Origin: Comamonadaceae bacterium
GTDB lineage: Bacteria > Pseudomonadota > Gammaproteobacteria > Burkholderiales > Burkholderiaceae_C
DNA: 64,000 nucleotides
Direction of reading: 5' to 3'
NCBI GenBank assembly: GCA_027488115.1
Contig: JAIYCG010000048.1
Location: 1-64,000, forward strand
The notes below the pieces were generated by a model. That model made no database searches, was not told the DNA's origin, and saw nothing but the letters and a program-made list of their open reading frames with translations. Position numbers and translations under genes: made by a program. The stretch's first letter is position 1, and each line of letters starts with the position of its first letter. Shown piece after piece: positions 44,425-53,821 of the stretch.

Positions 44425-45791
44425 ACATTTTCGCCATCAGCGACATCGGATTCGTTGGGAAGCAAACCAGCTGCTTGGCCTTCTGGCAAGGCTTCCACTT
44501 GGCGCAAGGCACGGTGCATCACATTGCTTCGCGTTTGGGCTTTGTCGAGTGTGTTCAAGACCGTTTGGGTTTGCTCTTTCACCTTGGCTAAAACATCACC
44601 AAACTTTCCAAATTCAGTTTTAACAGCACCTAAAACTTGCCAGACTTCACTGGAGCGTTTTTCGAGCGCCAAAGTTCGAAAGCCCATTTGCAATGAGTTC
44701 AACATGGCCATGAGGGTTGTAGGGCCCGCCAGGGTGACACGGAAATCACGTTGCAGTGATTCAATCAGACCTGGCCTGCGCAACACTTCGGCATACAAAC
44801 CTTCTGTAGGCAAGAACATAATGGCAAAGTCGGTGGTGTAAGGCGGCTCCACATACTTTTCAGTCATGGATTTGGCTTCCAAGCGAACGCGAGCTTCTAA
44901 GGCTTTGCTGCACAACTCTGCTTGAATGACATCGGCGCGAGATTGCGCATCGAGCAAACGTTCGTAATCTTCGTTGGGAAACTTAGCGTCAATAGGCAAC
45001 CATACAGGTTCGCCATCATCAGATCGACCGGGCAAGCGAATGGCAAAGTCGACACGGTTCTTGCTGCCTGGCCGAGTGGCATGCTGAGTTGCATATTGAT
45101 CGGGGGCCATCACCTGTTCCAGCAAGGATGCCAATTGAGCTTCGCCAAACATGCCCCGCGTTTTGACGTTGGTCAGCAGGTGCTTGAGATCGCCCACGCC
45201 TTGCGCCAGCGTGTTCATTTCTCCCAAACCTTTGTGCACTTGCTCCAATCGGTCGGCCACTTGTTTGAAGCTTTCCCCCAAGCGTGCTTGCAAGGTGGTT
45301 TGCAATTTTTCGTCCACTGTTTGGCGCATCTCATCGAGTTTGGCCGTGTTGCTTTGCTGAAGCTGCGCCAATTGTGTTTCCAAGGTGCCTCGCATTTCAG
45401 TCAGACGCCGTGCATTGGTCTCCGATAATTGTTGAACTTGAAAGGTGAGCGTGTCTGAAAGCGTTTTTTGTAGCAACGCCAACTGCTGTGCAAATGCATC
45501 CATTTGGCTATTTTGAGTGCGAGTGGCTTCTGCACTTTGCTGAACCAAGCTTTGCTGAAAGGTGCCTAAGGTTTGAATAAGTTCCTGGCGACCGCCCCTG
45601 GCAGACTCATTGATGGCATTGCGCAACTCACGCTCTAAGCGCTCATTGGCAACCTGCAAAGAGGCTGCAAGTTGGGCCACCTGTTGTTCATCTTTGGATT
45701 GAGATTTAAGCTGTCTTGAAATTAAAAACAAACCAGCCAAAATAGCGCCCAAGGGCGCAAACAACAGCCAAATGATCAAGGAAGATTCCAT
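44421..45791 (-). CDS. rmuC: DNA recombination protein RmuC
   Basis: RmuC limits inverted-repeat recombination and is thought to act with a nuclease. The 456-residue protein has an N-terminal membrane helix near residues 6–25, a long coiled coil of about 170 residues rich in Q, L, E and A, and the C-terminal RmuC domain from about 190. That domain holds TRGMFGEAQLASLLEQV, LPIDAKFPNEDYERLL and FLPTEGLYAEVLRRPGL. I chose the ATG at 45791 over an adjacent TTG. It lies four bases after the dehydrogenase stop and overlaps the MFS gene. Confidence 0.93.
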   Translation of the reverse strand: MESSLIIWLLFAPLGAILAGLFLISRQLKSQSKDEQQVAQLAASLQVANERLERELRNAINESARGGRQELIQTLGTFQQSLVQQSAEATRTQNSQMDAFAQQLALLQKTLSDTLTFQVQQLSETNARRLTEMRGTLETQLAQLQQSNTAKLDEMRQTVDEKLQTTLQARLGESFKQVADRLEQVHKGLGEMNTLAQGVGDLKHLLTNVKTRGMFGEAQLASLLEQVMAPDQYATQHATRPGSKNRVDFAIRLPGRSDDGEPVWLPIDAKFPNEDYERLLDAQSRADVIQAELCSKALEARVRLEAKSMTEKYVEPPYTTDFAIMFLPTEGLYAEVLRRPGLIESLQRDFRVTLAGPTTLMAMLNSLQMGFRTLALEKRSSEVWQVLGAVKTEFGKFGDVLAKVKEQTQTVLNTLDKAQTRSNVMHRALRQVEALPEGQAAGLLPNESDVADGENV

Positions 45792-45795
45792 CAAT

Positions 45796-46791
45796 TCAGC
45801 TCGACAGATCCACTTGTTTGGGCGCCAGTTGGTTCAATGGCGTGAGCGCTTTTCCAGCTTTGAAATAGGCTACAAGATTGTCTGCAGCCAACTTGGCCAT
45901 GGCCATGCGCGTGTGAACGGTAGAGCTGGCAATGTGCGGCGTCAGCACCACATTGGGCACAGTCAGCAGTGCAGGGTTGAGCGCAGGTTCACCTTCAAAC
46001 ACATCCAAACCGGCAGCTGCAATTTGCTTGTTTTTGAGTGCCACTGCCAAAGCAGCATCGTCCACGATGCCGCCGCGGGCAATGTTGATCAGCGTAGCGC
46101 TTGGCTTCATGAGGGCGATTTCAGCGGCACCCATGGCATGGTGCGATTGAGCGCTGTAAGGCAACACCAAAACCAAATGATCGGCGGTTTTGAGCAGAGT
46201 TTCTTTGTCAACAAAGCGGGCTTTGCACTCGATTTCGATGGCAGCGTCCAACTGACTGCGGTTGTGATAAATGACATTCATGCCAAAGCCATGAGCACCG
46301 CGGCGCGCGATGGCTTGTCCTATTCTGCCCATGCCCAAAATACCCAGTGTGCTGCCGTGCACTTCAGCGCCAGCAAACATGTCGTAGCGCCATTGCTTCC
46401 ATTGCCCTGCGCGCAAGTAATGCTCACTTTCAGTCATGCGCCTGGCCGTCGCCATTAGAAGCGCAAAACCAAAGTCGGCCGTGGTTTCTGTCAAGACATC
46501 GGGGGTGTTGGTGGCGGTGACGCCCAAGGCTGTCATGGCGGGCACATCAAAGTTGTTGTATCCCACAGCCATGTTGGCTGCAATTTTCAAACGCGGGTTG
46601 GTGCCCAACACATTGCCGTTGATGGGATCAGAGCCGGTGGTCAAAGCTGCGTCGTGACCCGCCACGGCTTGCTGCCATGAATCAGGCGTCCATGGCGTAT
46701 CAGGCTGGTTGCTAGTGACGTCAAAAAAAGCAGACAAGTCATCAATGACAGATTGAAAAATGGGTCGTGCAACGAGTAGTTTGGGTTTCAT
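45796..46791 (-). CDS. D-2-hydroxyacid dehydrogenase (glyoxylate/hydroxypyruvate reductase type)
   Basis: This 331-residue enzyme reduces a 2-oxo acid such as glyoxylate or hydroxypyruvate to the D-hydroxy acid with NAD(P)H. NMAVGYNNFDVPA near residues 73–85 begins the catalytic domain. GILGMGRIGQAIARR near 148–162 is the dinucleotide site. The catalytic arginine is in NIARGGIVDDAAL near 226–238, and a histidine lies in LTPHIASST near 279–287. I chose MKPKLLVARP; the upstream in-frame ATG is 30 bp earlier. It follows nhaD by about 42 bp. Confidence 0.88.
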   Translation of the reverse strand: MKPKLLVARPIFQSVIDDLSAFFDVTSNQPDTPWTPDSWQQAVAGHDAALTTGSDPINGNVLGTNPRLKIAANMAVGYNNFDVPAMTALGVTATNTPDVLTETTADFGFALLMATARRMTESEHYLRAGQWKQWRYDMFAGAEVHGSTLGILGMGRIGQAIARRGAHGFGMNVIYHNRSQLDAAIEIECKARFVDKETLLKTADHLVLVLPYSAQSHHAMGAAEIALMKPSATLINIARGGIVDDAALAVALKNKQIAAAGLDVFEGEPALNPALLTVPNVVLTPHIASSTVHTRMAMAKLAADNLVAYFKAGKALTPLNQLAPKQVDLSS

Positions 46792-46833
46792 ACTAGGGTT
46801 CTCAATTTTGGATACTGACAAATTTCATGTGTT

Positions 46834-48117
46834 TCAGTGTGTCAATTGGTATTGGAAGATGTAGAAAATGGCGCCAGCAAAATAGCCCAACAATGCCAAC
46901 AAACTGATCTTCTTCATGTACCAAATGAAGTCAATTTTTTCCAGCCCCATGGCGGCTACACCGGCGGCAGAACCAATGATCAAAATAGAACCACCGGTAC
47001 CTGCGCAGTAGGCCATGAACTCCCAAATAAAGCTGTCGGGTGGGTAATCGGTCAAACTGTACATGCCCATGGCGGCGGCCACCAAGGGCACGTTGTCGAC
47101 CACAGCACTCACCAAGCCTATGAGCAACACAATGACATCGAGGCGCCCTACTGTGTCGTTCAGCCATTGCGCCACAGCGCCCAAAATATGGGCATGCTCC
47201 AGGGTGGCCACTGCCAGCAAAATACCAACAAAGAAAAGGATTGCACTCATGTCAATTCGCGAAAGCGCTCTGACCAAGGTCAGGTGCTGCTTGTCTTCAT
47301 CTGACTTTTCTCGGTGGACCAAATCGCCCAACAGCCACAGACATCCAAGCCCCAACAAAATGCCAAGGAAAGGCGGCAGGTGCGTCAAAGTTTTAAACAC
47401 AGGCACTGCCACCAAAACGCCCAAGCCCATGAAGAACATCAACTGTCGTTCAAAGTCAGTGGTTTGAATTTGTCCGACATTGACTTCTCGACTGGGGGCC
47501 TCCACAGTGCGCCCCCGCAACATCCAAGCCGTGACCGTCAACGGCACCAAGAGATTGATCAAGGAAGGCACCAACAAACCCTTCATGATTTCCAGTGCCG
47601 TGATCTGTCCGCCAATCCAAAGCATGGTGGTGGTGACATCGCCAATGGGGGTCCAAGCACCGCCCGCATTGGCAGCAATGACAATCATGCCCGCAAAGAA
47701 CAAACGGTCTTCTCGCTTCTCAAGCAACTTTTTCATCAGGGACACCATGACAATGGTGGTGGTGAGGTTGTCCAAAATAGCACTGAGGAAAAAGGTCACA
47801 AAACCTACCAGCCACATCAGTGTTGAGAGCTGGGTGGTGCGAATGCGAGAAGTGATCACCTCAAATCCATCGTGCGCATCGACCACTTCGACTATGGTCA
47901 TGGCACCCATCAGGAAGAACACAATTTGCGCCGTCGACATGAGAGATTCACCCATGGCCTCATTCACCGATTGAGCATCAGGCCCTGCAAGGGCATAAAC
48001 GGTCCATAGCAAGCCAGCACCAATAAGGGCCGTCGCTGACTTGTTGATTTTGATAGGGTGCTCAAATGCAATGGCCGCATAGGTCATGACAAAAATAGCA
48101 ATCAGAATCGTGTTCAC
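46834..48117 (-). CDS. nhaD: NhaD-type sodium/proton antiporter
   Basis: NhaD exchanges sodium for protons across the inner membrane. The 427-residue protein has about 12 helices and family stretches [17 protein letters not shown] near residues 120–136, [19 protein letters not shown] near 153–171, [17 protein letters not shown] near 339–355 and [19 protein letters not shown] near 374–392. The start is GTG at 48117, preceded by GAGG and overlapping the pncB stop (GTGA). Why it is coupled to pncB is unclear. Confidence 0.92.
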   Translation of the reverse strand: MNTILIAIFVMTYAAIAFEHPIKINKSATALIGAGLLWTVYALAGPDAQSVNEAMGESLMSTAQIVFFLMGAMTIVEVVDAHDGFEVITSRIRTTQLSTLMWLVGFVTFFLSAILDNLTTTIVMVSLMKKLLEKREDRLFFAGMIVIAANAGGAWTPIGDVTTTMLWIGGQITALEIMKGLLVPSLINLLVPLTVTAWMLRGRTVEAPSREVNVGQIQTTDFERQLMFFMGLGVLVAVPVFKTLTHLPPFLGILLGLGCLWLLGDLVHREKSDEDKQHLTLVRALSRIDMSAILFFVGILLAVATLEHAHILGAVAQWLNDTVGRLDVIVLLIGLVSAVVDNVPLVAAAMGMYSLTDYPPDSFIWEFMAYCAGTGGSILIIGSAAGVAAMGLEKIDFIWYMKKISLLALLGYFAGAIFYIFQYQLTH

Positions 48118-49298
48118 TGGACAGCCTCAATCTCAAACACTTGGCGCAAGTAAGCCAAATAATTTTGGTCTTCGCACATGCCTTTGCCCGGCGAGTCAGA
48201 CAACTTGGCAACAGGCTGGCCATTGCAGTTCACCATCTTGATGACAATTTGCAAAGGCTCATACCCCAAATCGTTGGTCAGGTTGGTACCAATCCCAAAG
48301 GCCAACTGGCAGCGGCCATTGAACTGTCGAAACAGTTCAATGGTTTTGGGCACAGTGAGGCCATCGCTGAAAATGAGTGTTTTGGTAAGAGGGTCAACGC
48401 GGTTGGCGCGGTAATGCGCAATCATGCGCTCGCCCCAAATGAAGGGGTCGCCACTGTCGTGCCGAGCGCCATCAAACAGCTTGCAGAAGTACATGTCGAA
48501 ATCGCGCAAGAAGGCATTGAAGCCATAGACATCACTCAGAGCTATGCCCAAGTCGCCGCGGTACTCCCGCGCCCAAGATTCAAAGGCAAAGACTTGGCTG
48601 TCGCGGAGTCGAGGGCCTAGGGACTGACACGCTTGCAAATACTCGTGCGCCATGGTGCCAAGGGGTGTGAGCCCCAGCATGTGCGCAAAATGAACATTGC
48701 TGGTGCCAGCAAATTGACCAGTAGGCCCCGAGCCCAAGCGGCCAATGAGCACCCTCAGTATTTCTTCGTGCCATGCCTTGGAAAAACGACGCCTTGTGCC
48801 GTAATCGGCAATCTTCAAACTTTTTAAATCATCGGTTTGCAACTGTTTGATTTTGGTATCCAGCCGCGCGCGACCTTCCAACAAATCGGGCAGCCGCTGT
48901 GTATTTCTGAAGTAAACCTCATTGACAATGGCCAACACCGGAATTTCAAACAAAATGGTGTGCAGCCAAGGACCTTGAATGACGATGTCAATTTCGCCGG
49001 TTAAGTTGGGAGTGACTTGAATGTATTTTTCATTCAATCTAAACAGACCTAAAAAGTCAACGAAGTCACTTTTGATGAACCTGAAAGACCGCAGATAAGC
49101 CAACTCATCTTCTTTGAAGTGCAAACTGCAAAGAGATTTGATTTCGCTTCGAATTTCATCGACATAAGGCGCTAAATCGACCCCTGCATTTCGACACTTG
49201 AAGCGATATTCCACTTGCGCACCTGGAAATTGATGCAGCACCACCTGCATCATGGTGAACTTGTAAAGGTCTGTGTCCAGCAAACTGGTAATGATCAT
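48114..49298 (-). CDS. pncB: Nicotinate phosphoribosyltransferase
   Basis: PncB makes nicotinate mononucleotide from nicotinate and PRPP, the entry step of NAD salvage. The 394-residue protein opens [20 protein letters not shown], the family start. It has [18 protein letters not shown] near residues 165–182 carrying the substrate arginines, [22 protein letters not shown] near 197–218 and [17 protein letters not shown] near 281–297, where PRPP binds. It starts one base after the livF stop. Co-transcription with an ABC importer raises the question of nicotinate uptake. Confidence 0.95.
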   Translation of the reverse strand: MIITSLLDTDLYKFTMMQVVLHQFPGAQVEYRFKCRNAGVDLAPYVDEIRSEIKSLCSLHFKEDELAYLRSFRFIKSDFVDFLGLFRLNEKYIQVTPNLTGEIDIVIQGPWLHTILFEIPVLAIVNEVYFRNTQRLPDLLEGRARLDTKIKQLQTDDLKSLKIADYGTRRRFSKAWHEEILRVLIGRLGSGPTGQFAGTSNVHFAHMLGLTPLGTMAHEYLQACQSLGPRLRDSQVFAFESWAREYRGDLGIALSDVYGFNAFLRDFDMYFCKLFDGARHDSGDPFIWGERMIAHYRANRVDPLTKTLIFSDGLTVPKTIELFRQFNGRCQLAFGIGTNLTNDLGYEPLQIVIKMVNCNGQPVAKLSDSPGKGMCEDQNYLAYLRQVFEIEAVQ

Positions 49299-49299
49299 T

Positions 49300-49998
49300 T
49301 CAAGAAAGGCTTTTTTGTAAGGATTTTGGAAGTGTACGTGAAGCAGCTGTGTCTTGAATCACCCCACCGGACAATGACACCACCTTGTCCGCTAAGTGAG
49401 TCAGTGTTTGGTTTTGCTCTGCAATCAAAAAGGTATAGCCCTGCAATTTCAGGCTGGCCAGTGCTCTGGCAATGGCTTGCACCAAAACAGGCGAAATGCC
49501 TTCACAAGGCTCATCCAATATCAGCAGATCTGCTTGGGTCATCAAGGTTCGGCCAATGGCCAGCATTTGTTGCTCGCCGCCACTCATTTGCGCTGCTGGG
49601 CGAGCCAGCATGTTTGCCAAGCTTGGAAACAAGTCTAAAACTTCTTGTAACTGGAGGCCAGGCTGTCCGTTGGGCCTTAATTTGGGCTGACGGGGTATGG
49701 CAATTTCTAAATTTTGCCGGACTGTCAAAGCAGAAAAAAGTCTGCGGTCTTCAGCCACATAACCCAGGCCTTTGAGCGACCGCTCATGCGGGCTGCAGGG
49801 GTGCAAGGCTTCGCCCTTCCAAAACAAGTGGCCTGTCGATTGAGCCATCAAACCCATCACCGTTTTGAGCAAACTCGATTTTCCAGCGCCATTCAGACCC
49901 CGTATCAACAACATGTGGCCGCGAGGCACCGTCAAGCAAACATTGAACAAGACCTGCGCTTGGCCATAGCTGGCATTGAGGTTTTGAAGTTCAAGCAC
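49300..49998 (-). CDS. livF: Branched-chain-amino-acid-type ABC transporter ATPase (LivF-like)
   Basis: This 232-residue ATPase has the Walker [10 protein letters not shown] near residues 34–42, the LivF-specific [20 protein letters not shown] near 75–94, the ABC signature MSGGEQQML near 138–146 and Walker [13 protein letters not shown] near 157–168. The start is GTG at 49998, seven bases after AGGAG and overlapping livG by eight bases. It energises import with LivG. The symbol reflects the family; the ligand is not known. Confidence 0.9.
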   Translation of the reverse strand: MLELQNLNASYGQAQVLFNVCLTVPRGHMLLIRGLNGAGKSSLLKTVMGLMAQSTGHLFWKGEALHPCSPHERSLKGLGYVAEDRRLFSALTVRQNLEIAIPRQPKLRPNGQPGLQLQEVLDLFPSLANMLARPAAQMSGGEQQMLAIGRTLMTQADLLILDEPCEGISPVLVQAIARALASLKLQGYTFLIAEQNQTLTHLADKVVSLSGGVIQDTAASRTLPKSLQKSLS

Positions 49999-50779
49999 CC
50001 CCAGACTCCTGGTTCATGTCAAAGTTTTGACCCAAATATCTTTCTCGAACAAAAGGGTTGTTAGCCACTTCTTGCGGTGAGCCTTGTGCCACCAGTTGGC
50101 CATCGATCAATACCAACACGCGATCAGCAACCCCAAACACAGCGTCCATGTTGTGTTCGGTGTACAAAACGGTTGTGCCCCCGTGGGTCATGCGCTTCAC
50201 GCTGGCCATCATGTCTGAACGTTCTTCAGGTGATAGCCCTGCGGCAGGTTCGTCTAACAACATCAGACCTTCTGTTGCAGCCGGCAAACCGGCCATGGCC
50301 ATGGCCAATTCCAACCGTTTTTTGCCGCCATAGGAAAGATAGGCTGCCGGCGATCGAAGCACCTCAATGCCTAAGTGGTTCAAACCCGCGTCCTTGATCC
50401 ACTGCATGGCCTGGTCAAGCATGCACTCATCTAGAAGATCGCGAACGGATAAACCGCGAGAAGCCTGCAAGACCAATTGCAAATTTTGCAAAACAGTGAG
50501 CGCCTCAAACACTTGCGCCACTTGGAAGGTTCGCGCCACACCCAAGCTGCTGCGGTGCTCAACCGGTACATTGTCTAAGTCTTGACCCCGCCAAACCATG
50601 CGCCCCGCCAAGGGCCTTTGTTGACCCGCTAGGCAGGCAAAGCAGGTTGACTTGCCAGCGCCGTTGGGGCCAATGAGGGCGACGCACTCACCGCCATTCA
50701 ATTCAAAATCGATGCCCCTCAGGGCCTGAACACCCCCATAGCTTTGTCTGAGCCCCTTCACGGTGAGCACGGCATTCAT
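49991..50779 (-). CDS. livG: Branched-chain-amino-acid-type ABC transporter ATPase (LivG-like)
   Basis: This 262-residue ATPase has Walker A GPNGAGKST near residues 37–45, the LivG-type GVARTFQVAQVFEALTVLQN near 79–98, a signature stretch AAYLSYGGKKRLELAMA near 145–161 and Walker B LMLLDEPAAGLSPEE near 172–186. The signature reads LSYGGKKRLELA where LSxGQQRRLEIA is usual. The C-terminal RERYLG matches LivG. It overlaps the fused permease and livF genes on either side. Confidence 0.9.
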   Translation of the reverse strand: MNAVLTVKGLRQSYGGVQALRGIDFELNGGECVALIGPNGAGKSTCFACLAGQQRPLAGRMVWRGQDLDNVPVEHRSSLGVARTFQVAQVFEALTVLQNLQLVLQASRGLSVRDLLDECMLDQAMQWIKDAGLNHLGIEVLRSPAAYLSYGGKKRLELAMAMAGLPAATEGLMLLDEPAAGLSPEERSDMMASVKRMTHGGTTVLYTEHNMDAVFGVADRVLVLIDGQLVAQGSPQEVANNPFVRERYLGQNFDMNQESGGA

Positions 50780-52629
50780 GCGTCACCTCCCGTCTTCTTG
50801 GATGGGTGCTTGCGAAGCCCCAGAATACCTTCGGGCGCAAAGACCATCAACAGCATGATGAGCAGCCCCAAGCTGCCCCGCCAGTACTCAAAATGGCGAC
50901 CCATTTCAGAGCCAACACCCACCCAAAAAGCGCTGCCTGCAAATGCACCCCAGAGGTGGTGAACACCACCCAATAAAACAAGCATCAAAGCATCTACCGA
51001 GTTGGCCACGGAAGCCGCAGAGGGGAATACGGCACCTTTGGCAATGGCCCACAGGCTTCCAGACAAACCAGCCAAGCCCGCACTCATGAGGAAAACACGC
51101 TGAGTCAAGTTGGCAACATCAATGGCACTGGCTTGCGCCCTTTGAGGGGCATCGCGACCCGCCTGCAAAGCAGCACCAAAGCTGGAGCGAACCAAGCGTG
51201 AAAATCCCAGCATTGACACCAGACACACAAAGACAAGCGCGCATTGAAAAATCCAGCGCGGCAAATCCTTTAAAAATTGCAGGCCAATCAAGCCGTTGTC
51301 TCCGCCCGTCAATGACACCCATTGACTGGCGCTGGCCCACACCATTTGCGCAAATGCCAGCGACAACATGGCCAAGTACACACCCGCGCTGCGTTTTAAC
51401 AATGTTCCCATGCACAGCGCTGCAGCCATGGCAAGCATAAGCCCGCTCAAGGCGGCGGCAAGCGCGCTGAAATGCCATTGCAAATGACTCAATGCCGCCG
51501 CATAGGCGCCCAGCCCAAAGTAGGCTGCATGGCCAAAACTCACCCACCCCGACAAAGCCATCATGAACTGCAAACTCAATCCAAAGAGCATCATGATGAG
51601 CACATCTTCCAACACGCGTTGGGTGTAGTCATTGGCGACCAGCAGACTGCACGCAATGACAGCCAAGGCCAACCAACCTAAGCCTTGCAAAACTCGATAG
51701 GCATCGCCTAAATCAAAAGGTACCACTTTTTCGCGAGGAGCAGCACCCGGCAACTCGCCCATCAAGCCTTGAGGCCGCAAGGCCAGCACCAAAGCCATGG
51801 TTAAAAAAACCAATACCAACGTTGCCTGTGGAAAAAAGTGGATGCCAAAGGCATGCACACAGCCAATTAAGATGGCCGCAAAAAAAGCGCCCGCAATGCT
51901 GCCAAGCCCCCCCATCACGACCACCACAAAGGTCTCCACCACCATTTGCAAATCCATTTGCAAATGGGCTGGCTCTCTGGGCAATTGCAAAGCACCCGCC
52001 AAGCCAGCCAAGCCACACCCCAAGACCACCACACTCAACATCAGAGGCCCAGGATTGACACCCAAAGCATCCAGCATGTCGCGGTCTTGTGTGGCTGCAC
52101 GAACGCGTTGACCCCAAAGAGTTCTGGTCAGCAGCAAATGTAGCAAACACCACACCATGGGTCCTAAGCAGAGGGTCACCATTTGCCATTGCGGGAAAAA
52201 ATCTTCACCCACTTGAACAGCGCCCTTCAAGCCGGGAAAGCGCGGTGCAAAAACTTCAGCAGGACCTAGGATCCAAAGCAAGACATCGTGGATGACCAAG
52301 CTCAAACCAAAGGTCGCAACCAGTGGGTACAAGGGGGGTGAATGACGCAAGGGCCTGAATAAAAAAACTTCAGTCAAGCCCCCCAAGAATGCTGCGGAGA
52401 GTGCGCCAATCACCATCGCCAACAGGTAAGTGTGGGCTTGTTCTGACCAACTGGGCTGCCATTGGGTGACGAGCGTGCCGGCCAGCAATGCACCCAACAT
52501 GTAAAAACTGCCATGCGCAAAGTTAACAATGCGGGTGACGCCAAACACCAGCGTCAGTCCTGCAGCCATGATGAACAATGTGCTTGCGTGACTGAGACCA
52601 TTCAAGCACTGAATCAGCCAAAAACTCAT
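50776..52629 (-). CDS. Fused LivH–LivM permease of an ABC transporter
   Basis: This 617-residue protein joins the two membrane subunits of a branched-chain-amino-acid-type importer. The first half (about 1–290) is LivH-like: NGLSHASTLFIMAAGLTLVFG near residues 9–29, VNFAHGSFYMLGA near 34–46 and FVVVVMGGLGSIAGAFFAAI near 233–252. The second half (about 310–605) is LivM-like: ALSGWVSFGHAAYFGLGAYA near 360–379, and MLVLLGGVHHLWGAFAGSAF near 546–565. These are normally separate proteins. A 12-bp in-frame duplication (LQMDLQMV) sits before the LivH FVVVVMGG motif. No binding-protein gene lies nearby. Confidence 0.9.
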   Translation of the reverse strand: MSFWLIQCLNGLSHASTLFIMAAGLTLVFGVTRIVNFAHGSFYMLGALLAGTLVTQWQPSWSEQAHTYLLAMVIGALSAAFLGGLTEVFLFRPLRHSPPLYPLVATFGLSLVIHDVLLWILGPAEVFAPRFPGLKGAVQVGEDFFPQWQMVTLCLGPMVWCLLHLLLTRTLWGQRVRAATQDRDMLDALGVNPGPLMLSVVVLGCGLAGLAGALQLPREPAHLQMDLQMVVETFVVVVMGGLGSIAGAFFAAILIGCVHAFGIHFFPQATLVLVFLTMALVLALRPQGLMGELPGAAPREKVVPFDLGDAYRVLQGLGWLALAVIACSLLVANDYTQRVLEDVLIMMLFGLSLQFMMALSGWVSFGHAAYFGLGAYAAALSHLQWHFSALAAALSGLMLAMAAALCMGTLLKRSAGVYLAMLSLAFAQMVWASASQWVSLTGGDNGLIGLQFLKDLPRWIFQCALVFVCLVSMLGFSRLVRSSFGAALQAGRDAPQRAQASAIDVANLTQRVFLMSAGLAGLSGSLWAIAKGAVFPSAASVANSVDALMLVLLGGVHHLWGAFAGSAFWVGVGSEMGRHFEYWRGSLGLLIMLLMVFAPEGILGLRKHPSKKTGGDA

Positions 52630-53360
52630 TCAATCCAATGCGTGAAGCTGCTGGTGTCAATGCGCGTTGTTTTGAAAGTGTTGACCAGCGCCGCTTCGTC
52701 GGCATAGCCCAATGACATCCCACAAACCATCATTTCGTTTTCACCAGCGCCCACATGTTTGTAAATAATTTTTGAAAAATTATTCCATGCAGCTTGCGGG
52801 CAAGTGTGCAAACCTCGTGCCCTGGCGGCCACCATCACGCTTTGCAAGAACATGCCGTAGTCAAGCAAGCTGCCGCGGCCCATGACCTTGTCGATGGTAA
52901 AAATTAAGCCAACAGGCGCACCAAAGAAACGGAAGTTTTGCTGTTGCTGCAGATGCATTTTTTCTTTTTCACCCTTTGCAATGCCCAGCACCCCATACAA
53001 ACCAAATCCGCATTCACGGCGACGGTCTATGTAGGGGCTGACCCATTTGCTGGGGTAATAGTCATATTCTTCAGCATATTCAGCTGCCAAGGCTGGGTTG
53101 GCTGCCATGGCATTGTGGGCGTCGCAGACTTCATTCACCAGCTTGTCTTTGGCAGCGCCTTGAAGCACGTAAACATTCCAGGGTTGTGTGTTGGTGCCAC
53201 TGGGTGCGCGGGCAGCCACTTGAATCAGATCTTCTAGGACTGTTTTATCGACGGGTTTGTCCAAAAAAGCCCGCGCCGAAAAACGGCTCAAGATCGCAGC
53301 ATCGACGCTGTGGCCGTCGGCCACTTGGGTGCTGACTTGGGGTGTAGTGAGTTCTTTCAT
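52626..53360 (-). CDS. Nitroreductase family flavoprotein
   Basis: This 244-residue FMN enzyme has the usual N-terminal RFSARAFLDKPVDK near residues 25–38, AARAPSGTNTQPWNVYVLQG near 48–67 and the C-terminal MVCGMSLGYADEAALVNTFK near 210–229. Family members reduce nitroaromatics, quinones or other conjugated compounds with NAD(P)H. It overlaps livHM and the thioesterase gene by four bases each. A natural substrate cannot be named; the coupling to a transporter suggests it acts on the imported compound. Confidence 0.88.
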   Translation of the reverse strand: MKELTTPQVSTQVADGHSVDAAILSRFSARAFLDKPVDKTVLEDLIQVAARAPSGTNTQPWNVYVLQGAAKDKLVNEVCDAHNAMAANPALAAEYAEEYDYYPSKWVSPYIDRRRECGFGLYGVLGIAKGEKEKMHLQQQQNFRFFGAPVGLIFTIDKVMGRGSLLDYGMFLQSVMVAARARGLHTCPQAAWNNFSKIIYKHVGAGENEMMVCGMSLGYADEAALVNTFKTTRIDTSSFTHWIE

Positions 53361-53821
53361 GTGAGTTTCTCCAAGACTTGAATAAAATGATTGGGCAACG
53401 GCTGTGGGCGTCGCGATTCCTTGTTTACGTAAACATGCACAAAGTGTCCGCGTGCGGCAGTGAGGGGTTCGCCTTCAGCAAACAAACCCACTTCATAGCG
53501 AACACTGGAGGTGCCACGGTGCGAAACCCGAATGCCCGCTTCAACGGTTTGCGGAAAAGCCAAAGGGGCAAAATAGTTGCAATGCGTTTCCACCACCAAG
53601 CCAATGGTTTCACCCTTGTGAATGTCGAGCACGCCTTGTTCGATCAGATGCGCATTGACCGCCGTATCAAACCAACTGTAGTAAACAACGTTGTTGACGT
53701 GACCATAAGCATCGTTGTCCATCCATCGTGTGGTGATGGGACGAAAAGCGCGGTAGGCACTTCTGGGTAAAGCCTCTGGCTTCGAAGCGGCTGGTTGTGG
53801 CTGAGTTTCTGCAGTATTCAT
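53357..53821 (-). CDS. Acyl-CoA thioesterase of the hotdog fold (4-hydroxybenzoyl-CoA thioesterase family)
   Basis: This 154-residue protein has TRWMDNDAYGHVNNVVYYSWFD, the family's active-site helix, whose first aspartate is likely catalytic, followed by the hotdog strands to FVHVYVNKESRRPQPLP. Family members hydrolyse aromatic or short acyl-CoA esters. I use the ATG at 53821, which overlaps the HDAC-like stop; the longer frame lies within that gene. Its acyl-CoA is unknown. Confidence 0.88.
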   Translation of the reverse strand: MNTAETQPQPAASKPEALPRSAYRAFRPITTRWMDNDAYGHVNNVVYYSWFDTAVNAHLIEQGVLDIHKGETIGLVVETHCNYFAPLAFPQTVEAGIRVSHRGTSSVRYEVGLFAEGEPLTAARGHFVHVYVNKESRRPQPLPNHFIQVLEKLT

